From Callipepla californica brunnescens (lineage: Eukaryota; Chordata; Aves; Galliformes; Odontophoridae), in assembly GCA_023055505.1 (NCBI GenBank), contig JALIRH010000144.1, forward strand, positions 646,174-710,173: a stretch of 64,000 nt of DNA, read 5' to 3'. How positions within the stretch are numbered: the first letter of the stretch is position 1; the number at the start of each line of letters is the position of its first letter. Positions 54,738-64,000 of this stretch are shown here, piece after piece. Position numbers and translations under genes: made by a program. Under the pieces are notes generated by a model that was given only the letters and a program-made list of their open reading frames with translations, searched no databases and was not told the origin of the DNA.

Positions 54738-57051
54738 CTTTCTTTTCTCTTATTCTGGCATTCTGACATTCTGACATTGTGACATTCTGAGATACTCTCA
54801 TTGTCACATTGCAACATTGATACATTCTAATATTCTCCCATTCTGAACTTCTGGAATTATGACAACCTGCCGTTGTGACATTCTCCCATTCTGACATTAT
54901 GACATTCTAATATTCTCACATTCTGAAGTTCTGGCATTATGACAACCTGCCCTTGTGCTATTTTCACATTCTGACATTCTGACATTCTAGCATTGTGACA
55001 TAGTGACATTCTGGAATTGTGACAACCTGTCATTCTGACATTCTGTCATTGTGATACTCTCACATTCTGCTATTGTGACATTCAGATATTTGGACATTCT
55101 GAAATTCTGGAATTGTGACATTCTGAAATTCTGGAAATGTGACAATCTGTCATTCTCACATTGTGACAATGCAAAATTCTGATACTGTGAAATTCTGACT
55201 CTCTCTCATTGTGACATTGTGAGATTCTCACATCGTGGCATTGTGGCATTCTCACTTTCTCACATTCTGACATGTTAACATTGTGACATTCTAACATTCT
55301 CTCATTGTGATTTTCGGCCATATTTATCATCTGACATTGTGACGTTCTGTCACAGTCATATGTTGTCATTGTGACATTCTATCTTCATGACATACTGATA
55401 TTGTGACTTTGTGGCATTGTGATACACTGACATTCTGAAATTGTGGCAATCTGTCATTGTGACTCTGTGACATTCTCCAATTCTGACATTCTCACATTCT
55501 AACGTTCTCACATTGTGTCATTCGGTCATTGTCATATTCTCACTTTCTGATATTCTCTCATTGTGATATCGTGACGTTGTGACAATTTGACATTCTGACA
55601 TTAAGACATTCCGACATCATGAGATTCTCTCTTTCTCTCATTCTGACATTTTGACATTGTGACATTCTCACTTTCTCATATTCTGCCATTCTGATATTCT
55701 GGCATTGTGACATTCTGAGATACTCACATTGTAACATTGTGACATTGTGACATTCTAATATTCTCACCTTCTGAAGTTCTGGCATTATGACGATCTGCCA
55801 TTGTGATATTCTCACTTTCTGATATTATGACATTCTAGCGTTGTGACATAGTGAAATTGTGACATTGTGACATTCAGACATGTTGACATTCTGAAATTCT
55901 GGAATTGTGACAACCTGTCATTCTCACATTGTGACAATGCAACATTCTGATATTGTGACATGATGACATTGTGACACTGTGACATTCTGAAATTCTAACT
56001 CTCCCTCATTCTGACGTTCAGACATTCTCACATTGTGACATTGTAAAACTCTGACTCTCTCTCATGGTGACATTCAGACATTCACACATTTTGACATTCT
56101 GACATTCTGACATTCTGGCATTCTGACATTCTCACAATGTGTCATTCGGTCATTGTCATATTCTCACTTTCTGATATTCTCTCATTGTGATATTGTGACG
56201 TTGTGACAATTTGACATTCTGACGTTAAGACATTCTGACATCATGACATTCTCTCTTTCCCTCATTCTGACATTTTGACATTGTGACATTCTGAGATACT
56301 CTCATGGTGACATTGTGACATTGTGGCATTCTAATATTCTCACCTTCTGATGTTCTGGCATTATGACAATCTGCCATTGTGATGTTCTCACCTTGTGACA
56401 TTGTGACATTCTAGCATTTTGACAATGCGTCATTCTGACGTTGTGACATAGTGACATTCTGGAATTTGGAAAATCTTTCATTCTGACATTCTGTCATTGT
56501 GACATTCTCAGAATCTGACATTGTGACATTCTGATATTTTCACATTCTGAAATTCTGTAATCGTGACAATCTGTCATTCTCCCATTGTGGTATTTGTGAC
56601 GTTCTTACACTGTTACATATTGATATTCTGACCTTGAGACATTGCGACATTGTGACATAGTGATATTCTGTCATTCTGACATTTTGACATTCTCACATTC
56701 TCACTTTCTTACATTGTGACACTCGGTCATTGTGATATTCTCTCTTTTTCATCTCCTCTTATTGTGACTTTCTGACACAGTCATATTCCCTAATCTTGTA
56801 GTTGTGACACAGTGAAGATTTGACATTCTGACATTAAGACACTCTGACATCATGACATTCTCACTTTCTCCCATTCTGACATGTTGACATTGTTGCATTC
56901 TAACATTCTCTCATTGCTATATTCTGACATATTTCTATTCTGTCATTGTGACATTCTCTCACAGACACATGCTGCCATTTTGACATTCTATCATTGTGAC
57001 ATTCTGACATTGTGACATTCTGAGATACTCTCATGGTGACATTCTGACATT
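54738..57051. repeat. 8-bp satellite, block 1 (ATTCTGAC / ATTGTGAC)
   Basis: Repeat units of 8 bp are ATTCTGAC, ATTGTGAC, ATTCTCAC, ATTCTAAT and variants, with higher-order sentences such as the GACACAGTCATATTCCCT motif and the ATTCTGGAATTGTGACAAC motif recurring irregularly. Minus-strand frames rich in S-Q-C-H-N-V-R-M are repeat by-products (three units make eight codons). Confidence 0.93.
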
Positions 57052-57056
57052 CTAAT

Positions 57057-57389
57057 TGTATGGGAACTGTTGAATCATGGCCTGAACCACTGATTGATCA
57101 CCTGAGGCAAGCCCTGAGTCAGCTGCAGGGGCACAAGTGAGTGTGATTGGAAGGGGTGGAGTTTGACTCCACCTCTGCCAAGACCCCATTTAAGGGCTGA
57201 CCTCCAGCAGGGAAGGTTCTCTTGTTAGAGATCCCTCCCTTTTGGAGTTATTAGCGAGCCTCGACCATCATCAAGGTGAGCTCCTCTCTTTTCTTCTTGT
57301 TTGTATACCATTTTCTTAAGCCTACCTAAAATATACCGCCTTTCGCACAATTTCCATGGAGTGCTTTTTTGGGGGTTATTTGCCCTATA
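57057..57389 (+). mobile_element. LTR-like insertion (333 bp)
   Basis: A non-satellite block is flanked by the 5-bp direct repeat CTAAT (57052-57056 and 57390-57394). It starts TGTATGGG and ends CCCTATA, roughly inverted termini, though the end is not the canonical CA. A TATA-like CATTTAAGGG lies at about 57188 and a T-rich 3' part with AAAATATA near 57328. It looks like a solo LTR of a retrovirus-like element in plus orientation, but I do not recognise the family. Confidence 0.5.
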
Positions 57390-57394
57390 CTAAT

Positions 57395-57552
57395 ATTCTG
57401 ACTTTCTCACATCGTGACATTCAGTCACTGTCATAATTCTCACTTTCTGATATTCTCTTACTGTGCTATTGTGGCATTGTGACAAGTTGACATTCTGACT
57501 TCATGACATTCTCTCTTTCCCTCATTCTGACATTGTGACATTGTCACGTTCT
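57395..57552. repeat. 8-bp satellite, block 2
   Basis: The same ATTCTGAC family resumes after the LTR-like insertion. It runs into the CR1 tail at CATTCATAGATTCATAG. Confidence 0.9.
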
Positions 57553-57935
57553 GACATTCATAGATTCATAGATTCATAGATACATTAGGTTGGAAAGGAC
57601 CTACAAGATCATCTAGTCCAACCTTCCTCACACCACCATCCCTACCCACCAAGCTACTAAATCAAATCCCTCAGCACCTCATCTAAACGCTTCTTGAACA
57701 GTGCTAGGGACGGTGCCTCAACCACCTCCCTAGGCAGGCCATTCCAGTGCCGGACCACTCTCTCAGAGAAAAAATTTTTCCTCAAGTCTAATCTAAATCT
57801 TCCCCGGCACAACTTGTGGCCATTCCCTCTCGTCCTGTCATTAGTTACCTGGGAGAAGAGGCCGACCCCCTCCTTACCACAGCCTCCCTTCAGGAAGTGG
57901 TAGAGTGCAATGAGGTCTCCTCTGAGCCTCATTCG
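57553..57935 (-). mobile_element. CR1 LINE 3' end
   Basis: The minus-strand frame 57657-57932 matches the C-terminal end of CR1 ORF2 ([57 protein letters not shown]), followed by the typical CR1 3' untranslated segment and an 8-bp tail repeat (TCATAGAT, three units, 57555-57579). It is 5'-truncated at about 57935, as is usual for CR1. Confidence 0.93.
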
Positions 57936-58940
57936 GTCGTTGTGATATTCTCACTTTTTCATATTCTCTCTTTGTGACATTGTGACACAGTCATATTCCC
58001 TGATTTTGTAATTCTGATATTCTGACGTTCTGACATTCTGACATTCTCACAATGTGTCATTCATTCACTGGCATATTCTCACTTTCTGATATTCTCTCAT
58101 TGTGATATTGTGACTTTGTGACAATTTGACATTCTGACATCATGACATTCTCTCTTTCCCTCATTCTGATATTCTGACATTGGGACATTCTCACTTTCTC
58201 GTATTCTGACATTCTGATCTATCAATAATCTGTAATTGCGACATTCTCTCATTGTGGCATTGTGACATTCTCTCATTCTGACACTGAAATTCTGAGATTT
58301 GTGATATTGTGACGTTCTCATACTGTGACATTCAGGCACTCTCACATTGGTTCATTCTGACATTCTGACGTTATGACATTTTGATGTTGTGACATTCACT
58401 CACTCCCATTCTGGCGTTTTCACATTCTGACATTCTCACAATCTGGCATTCTAAAATTGTGGCCATCTCTCATTGTGACATTCACTCATTCTCACATTCT
58501 GATAGTTTGACAGTCTCTCTTGGTGACATTTTGAGGTTCTCTCGTTGTGACATTGTGATATTCTGACCTTCTGATGTTCTGACATTTTGACATTATAGCA
58601 TTGTGACACTCTGACATTCTCTCCTTGTGACATTCTGACATTCCGATATTTTGACTTTCTCTCATTACCACATTCTGACATTCTGAAACTGTGGGAATCT
58701 GTCATTCTGACATTCTGTCATTGTGATATTTGGACTTTGTGACATTTTGACATTTTGAAGTTCTGACATTCTGAGATCCTCTCATTGTGACACTGTGACA
58801 TTGTCATTCACTTGGTGTTATTATCTCTCATTGTGACGTTGTGACATTTTGATATTCCCCGATTTTCTAATTGCGACATTCTGACATTCGGTCATTGTGA
58901 TGTTCTCACTTTTTCATATTCTCTCATTGTGACGTTTTGA
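57936..58940. repeat. 8-bp satellite, block 3
   Basis: The ATTCTGAC/ATTGTGAC family continues between the CR1 and the long LTR insertion. It includes the sentence GACACAGTCATATTCCCTGA at about 57984, the uninterrupted form of the site that carries the LTR at 58946. No gene is present. Confidence 0.92.
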
Positions 58941-58945
58941 CACAG

Positions 58946-59871
58946 TGTCACGCTCCAAAATAAAGGAGGGAGATGAGGTTCTTTATATGTATGTGTATAC
59001 CCGATGGTGAGATTAAAAGGTAATGGTTCAAATTTTAGCCCAACCAGTTTATTACAATAAGTAGTTTTTTAGGGATATGGGGAAGGGAAGATGGGTGATA
59101 GAAAAGAGATGAAAAGCGAAGAGACTTGGCAGAAAGCAAGAAAGAGAAAGAGAGAGCATCAGCACCGTGGAGTCTGTCGAGGTCCGTAGTCCGTTGGTCT
59201 CAGGAATTCGTCTGGTCTCCGCGGGGGATGGGAGAAAGCCGGGAAGTTTTGCAGCAAGCAGGCGCTGTGCAGGGGGGTTCTTCCAAAGAGGTTTTTCCCT
59301 CAGGAAAGTCTCTTCTTCAAAGTCTTTGGTTTAGTGGTGTCGAGAAAACCAACTGAGCAACTCGACACACCAATGAGTTCTGTCAAGCGGCGCGCTGGGT
59401 ACATGGGGGATTGCTTCACCAAACATGCGCCACGTAAGAGAGAAATGAATAGCTATTTAAAGGTATAGCACATGCATATTCATCACATTCCAGACTCTGG
59501 TTATCGAGGGGATTAAACCTAGAGGTCAGTTTTTGCTTTAAATTTTCAAACCTTGAAGGAGGAAAGCTCCTCACCATTCATGTGGGTGTTTTGTTTTAAG
59601 AGAGGCTTGTCTTGTAGGGACAACAGGGTGTCTATCCTGCTTTCTTTAGCTGCCTCCGTGTTCTGGCATTAGTTTGATTTGTGCCCACCCAACACATCTG
59701 GCCCAACAGATAAATCAACAGGAGTAGTACTTTCGGTGCCATACAAGTATTATTGTCCTTTGTGATGATCAGCTTCTCCAAGCAGTTGTCAATTAGAGTC
59801 TTCTAGCCAGAAAGACCTCATGAAGCAAGCTTTGAGACAACAAAAGTAAAAAACAGTTGCTGTCTTTCACA
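58946..59871 (-). mobile_element. Solo LTR (926 bp) with 5-bp target duplication
   Basis: The block starts TGTCACGCTCC and ends CTTTCACA, with TG...CA ends, and is flanked by CACAG at 58941-58945 and 59872-59876. The flanks together reconstitute the satellite sentence GACACAG/TCATATTCCC found uninterrupted elsewhere. On the minus strand there is AATAAA at 59048-59053, about 100 bp before the end, and a TATA-like TTTAAATAG near 59453, so the LTR reads leftward. The plus-strand 76-residue frame at 59126-59356 is not supported as a gene. Confidence 0.82.
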
Positions 59872-59876
59872 CACAG

Positions 59877-60850
59877 TCATATTCCCTGAATTTTAATTGG
59901 GAGGTTGTGACGATTTGACATTCTGACATTAAGACATTCTGACATCATGACATTCTCCCTTTCTCACATTCTGACATGTTGACATTGTGACATTCTAATA
60001 TTCTCTCATTGTGACATTGTGACATTCTGACCATTCTTATATTCTCACCTTCTGATGTTCTGGCATTCTGACAATCTGCCATAGTGACATTCTGACATTG
60101 TGATATTGTGATATTATGACATTGTGGCTTTGTGACTTTGTGATATTCTCGCAGTGTCAAATTCTGTGATTCTGACATTCTGAGATTGTGACATCGTGCA
60201 TTTTGGGAATCTGCATAGTGATATTGTGATATTCTCACATTTGTCATTCTGACATTCTGACAATCTGATATTGTGACATTCTCAGATTGTTACATTGCTG
60301 CGTTCTGAAATTCTCTCATTGTGACATTGTGAAGTTGTGAAATTCTGACATTCTGACATTATGATGTGATGTCTTTGTTACATTCTGAGATTGTGCCAAT
60401 GTTACATTCTTCTATTCAGATACATTGTGACATTCTCAACTTAGGACATTTCTGATATTCTGCATTCTGACGTTGTGACATTCTGACATTCTGAAATTCG
60501 GACATTCTCACATAATCACATTCTGACATCATTTCGTTCTCACATTCTGACATTCTGTTATTCTGACATTCTCATATTCTCACTTTGTGACATTGTGACG
60601 TTCTGACATCCTCACGTACTGACATTCTGAAAATGCGACCTTCTGACATTGTGACACTGTAATATTCTGACGGTGAAATTTTTACCTTCTGGTATGTGAC
60701 AGTCTTTCATTTTTGCATTGTGACATTCTGACACTGTGACATTTTTAGATTCTCACATTGTGATATTTTGGCATTGTGAAATTCTAACCTTGTGACACTG
60801 ACATTCTAACATTGTGATACTTTGATATTGTGACTGTCACATTCTGACAC
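59877..60850. repeat. 8-bp satellite, block 4
   Basis: The same 8-bp family continues, slightly more degenerate at its right end (TTTTAGATT, GACACTGTAATATT variants), and changes to telomeric words at GACACCGTTAGGGTAGGG. Confidence 0.92.
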
Positions 60851-60851
60851 C

Positions 60852-63800
60852 GTTAGGGTAGGGTTAGGGTTAGGTTTAAGGGGTAGGGTAGGGATGGGGT
60901 AGGGTTAGGGTTAGATAATGGTTAGGGTAAGTATTAGGGTCAGGGTTAAGGGTAGGGTGTGAGTAGGGTTAGGGTTTTAGGGTTAGGGTAGGGTTGGGTT
61001 AGGTTAGGGTAGGGTTTTAGGGTTAGGGTGTAGGGTTAGGGTAAGGGTAGGGTTAGGGTTAGGGGTTAAGGTTAGGGTTAGGGTCAGGGGTTAGGTTTAG
61101 GGATAGGGTCAGGGTTAGGGTTAGAATTAGGGTAGGGTTAGGTTTAGGGTAAGGGTTAGGGTTAGGGTAGGGTAAGGGTTAGGGTTAGGGTTGGGTAAGG
61201 GTTAGGGGTAGGATTACGGGTAGGGTTAGTGTTACAGTAGGGGTCCATCATAGGGTTAGCAAAGGGTTAGGTGTTAGGGTTAGGGGTTAGGGTTAGGGGT
61301 TAGGGTTAGGGGTAAAACTAGGGTCATCAATAGGGTTATGTAGGGTTAGGGTTTAGGGTTAGGGTAGGGTTAGGGTTAGAGTAGAATTAGGGTTAGATTG
61401 GAGGGTTAGGGTAGGGTTAGGGTTAAGGGTTAGGGTTAAGGGTTAGGGTAGGGTTAGAGATAGGTAAGGGTTAGGGTAAGGGGATTAGGGTTAGGGATAG
61501 GGTAAGGGTTAAGGGTTAGGGTAGGGCTAGGGTTAGGGATAGGTAGGGGTTATGGGTAAGGGTTAGTGTAGGGTAGGGGTAGGGGTATGGGTAGGGTTAG
61601 GGGTAGGGTTAGGGTTAGGGTTGGATTAGAATTTTCGGTAAGGGTTAGGGTTAGGAGTTAGGGTCAGTGTCAGGGATAGGGCTTAGCGTTAGGGATAGGG
61701 TAAGAGTTAGGGTAGGTTAGTGTTAAGGGTTAGAGTTAGGGTAAGGGTAGGGTTAGGGTAGGTTTAGGGTAAGGTTAGGGTTTGGGGTTTAGGGGTTAGG
61801 GGAGTTAGGGCTAGGGTAGGGGTTAGGTCTAGGGTAGGGCTAGGGGTAGGTTAGGGGTTTGTGTTAGGGTTAGGGGCAGGGTTAGGGTTAGGATTAGGGT
61901 AGGGTTTGGGTTAGGTAAGGGTTTGGGGTTAGGGCTTATGGGGTTGGGGTTAGGGGTTAGGGTCACGGTTAGGGTAGGTAAGGTTAGGGTTAGGGTTAGT
62001 GTTAGGGTTATGGTTAGGGGTTAGGGTAAATGTTAGGGTAGGGTTAGGGTTAAGGGTTAGGGTAGGGTTAAGGAGGGTTAAGGGTAGGGTTTGAGTCAGG
62101 GGTAGGGTAGGGTTAGGGTTAGGGTAGGGTTAGGGGTTAGTGTTAGGGTAGAAATAGGGTTAGATTTGAGGGTAGTGTAGGGTTAGGGTTAGGTAAGGGA
62201 TAGGGTTAGGGTTAGGTGTTAGGGTAGGGTTAGGGTAGGGTTAGGGATAGGTAAGGGTTAGGGTCAGGGATAGTGTTAGGGTCAGTGTTAGGTTAGGGTA
62301 TGGTTAGGGTTAGGGGCAGGGTTAGGGTAGGGCTAGGGTTAAGGGGTTAGGGTTAAAATTAGGGGTAGGGGTTAGGGCTAGGGTAGGGTTAGGGGTTAGT
62401 GTGAGGGTTAGGGGGCAGGGTTAGGGTTAGGGTAGGGTTGGGGTTAGGGGCAGGGTTAGGGTTAGGGCTTAGGGTTGGGGTTAGGGGTTAGGGTCACGGT
62501 TTGTGCAGGGTTAGGGTTAGTGTTAGGGTAAGGGTTAGGGTAGGGTTAGGGGTTAGGGTAGGGTTAGTTTTAGTGTTAGTGTTATGGTTAGGTAAGGGTT
62601 AGGGGTTAGGGTAAATTTTAGGGTAGTGTTAGGGTTAGGGTAGGAGTAGGGTTAGGTAAGGGTTAGGGTAGGGTTAGGGTCAGGGTTAAGGGTAGGGTTT
62701 GAGTCAGGGTTAGGTTTAGGGTGGGGTTAGGGTTAGGTAGAATTAGGGTTAGATTTGAGGGTTAGTGTAGGGATAGGGTTAGGTAAGGGATAGGGTTAGG
62801 GTTAGGGGTTAGGGTAAGTGTTAGAGTAGGGTTAGGGTTAAGGGTTAGGGTAGGGTTAGGGGATAGGTAAGGGTTAGGGTTCAGGGATTAGGGTTAGGGT
62901 CAGTGTTAGGGTTAGGGTATGGGTTAGGGTGTAGTGCAGGGTTAGGGTAGGGCTAGGGTTAATGGTTAGGGTTAAAATTAGGGGTTAGGGGTTAGGGCTA
63001 GGGTAGGGTTAGGGGTTAGTGGTTAGGGTTAGGGGCAGGGTTAGGGTTAGGGTAGGGTTGGGGTTAGGGGCAGGGTTAGGGTTAGGGCTTAGGGTTTGGG
63101 GTTGGGGGTTAGGGTCACGGTTAGGTGCAGGGTTAGGGTTAGTGTTAGGGAAAGGGATAGGGTAGGGTTAGGGGTTAGGGTAGGGTTAGTTTTAGTATTA
63201 GTGTTATGGTTAGGTAAGGTTTAAAGGTTAGGGTAAATGTTAGGGTAGTGTTAGGGTAAGGGTTAGGGTAGGGTTAGGGTCGGGGTTAAGGGAGGGTTTG
63301 AGTCAGGGTTAGGGTTAGGGTAGGGTTAGGGGTTAGGGTTAGGGTAGAATTAGGGTTAGATTTGAGGGTTAGTGTATGGTTAGGGTTAGGGGTTAGGGTA
63401 AGGGTTAGGGTAGGGTTCGGGTTAAGGGTTAGGGTAGGTTAGGGATAGGTAAGGGTTAGAGTAAGGGTTAGGGTCAGGGATAGGGGTAGGGTCAGTGTTA
63501 GGGTTAGGGTATGGTTAGGGTAAAGGGCAGGGTTAGGGTTAGGGTAGGGTTAGGGTTAGAGGGTTAGGGTTAAATTAGGGGTAGGGCTAGGGTAGGGTAG
63601 GTGTTAGGGGCAGGGTTAGGGTTAGGGTGGGGTTAGGGCTTAGGAGTTAGGGATTAGGGCTTAGGGGTTGGGGTTAAGGGTTAGGGTTAGGGTTAGGTTT
63701 AGTGTTAGGGTTATGGTCAGGTAAGGGTAGGGTAAGGGTTAGGGGTTAGGGTAAATGTTAGGGTAGTGTTAGGGTAGTGTTAGGGTGAGGGTTAGGGTAG

Positions 63801-64000
63801 GGTTAGGGTTAGGGTACGGTTAGGGTAAGTGTTATGGTTAGGGTAGGGTTAGGGGTAGGTTTTTGGGTCCATCAATAGGGTTAGGGTTAGTGTTAGGGTT
63901 AAGGTTTAGGGTTAGGGTTAAGATTAGGGGTTAGGGTTAGGGTAGGGTTAGGGGTTACGTTAAGGGTTAGGGTTAGGGGTTAGGGTCAGGGTTAGTGTTA
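60852..64000 (+). repeat. Degenerate G-strand telomeric array with a 0.6-kb period
   Basis: TTAGGG words are mixed with TAGGG, TTAGGGG and TTAAGGG. A sentence containing GAATTAGGGTTAGATTTGAG recurs at 61384, 62151, 62740 and 63347 (steps of 767, 589 and 607), and another containing GGGTCACGGTTAGG recurs with similar spacing, so the array has been amplified in units of about 0.6 kb. It runs off the window. No genes are present. Confidence 0.9.

Noticed and set aside
41007..60850. CRISPR-like arrays
   Set aside because: The repeats are contiguous 11- and 8-bp units without spacers, in a vertebrate context with introns and LINEs.
60852..64000. True chromosome-end telomere
   Set aside because: The sequence is too degenerate, contains a 0.6-kb period and shows no run of pure TTAGGG. 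It is a telomere-derived subtelomeric array within this window.

Overview
The window looks like avian, most likely galliform (chicken-like), nuclear DNA from a subtelomeric or otherwise repeat-dominated part of a chromosome. The evidence is two CR1 LINE fragments (one with the 8-bp CR1 3' tail), an ERV-L-type provirus and a class I ERV, a piece of an XPO1-like vertebrate gene with introns, one GC-rich CpG-island first exon, and about 25 kb of degenerate telomeric TTAGGG/CCCTAA sequence. The species call is an inference. More than three quarters of the window is tandem repeat, and most long reading frames in it are by-products of those repeats.

Layout. 1-15.1 kb: a macrosatellite of about 5.4 kb, two complete copies and one partial. 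Each unit runs from a C-rich (CCCTAA-like) block, through a sharp polarity switch, into a G-rich (TTAGGG-like) block, and is separated from the next by about 195 bp of non-telomeric DNA. 15.1-24.6 kb: a satellite of about 590 bp in some 17 monomers that I do not recognise, containing a 1773-bp three-monomer higher-order repeat. 24.6-26.0 and 31.1-32.5 kb: degenerate C-strand telomeric sequence, partly a reverse-complement paralogue of the 5.4-kb unit. Between them, on the minus strand, sits a decayed class I ERV with a 5' LTR, a tRNA-His-type primer site, gag-pol remnants and an integrase deletion. 32.5-36.1 kb: single-copy-looking DNA with four minus-strand exons of an XPO1 (exportin-1) paralogue, open in frame and with GT/AG splice sites, but truncated at both ends. 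36.1-41.0 kb: a CR1 fragment interrupted by an ERV-L-like provirus (LTR, Lys-type primer site, leader ORF, gag, protease, reverse transcriptase, part of RNase H), which ends abruptly in a minisatellite. 41.0-54.7 kb: an 11-bp minisatellite (consensus CTGCCCCATAG) split by a CpG island at 46.5-47.1 kb that carries two RFX X-box-like sites and a probable first exon. 54.7-60.85 kb: an 8-bp satellite (ATTCTGAC/ATTGTGAC) interrupted by two LTR-like insertions and a CR1 3' end. 60.85-64 kb: degenerate G-strand telomeric DNA with its own period of about 0.6 kb.

There is no operon-like or pathway organisation. The only host-gene material is the XPO1-like remnant and the CpG-island exon. All other coding matter is from retroelements in decay. 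The most interesting items are the polarity-switching telomeric macrosatellite, the unrecognised 590-bp satellite and its higher-order repeat, the splice-competent XPO1-like remnant, the X-box CpG island embedded in minisatellite, the membrane-protein-like leader ORF in the ERV-L element, and the 11-bp repeat that encodes the same peptide in all three frames of one strand. Exact element names and copy identities need database alignment, which I could not run.
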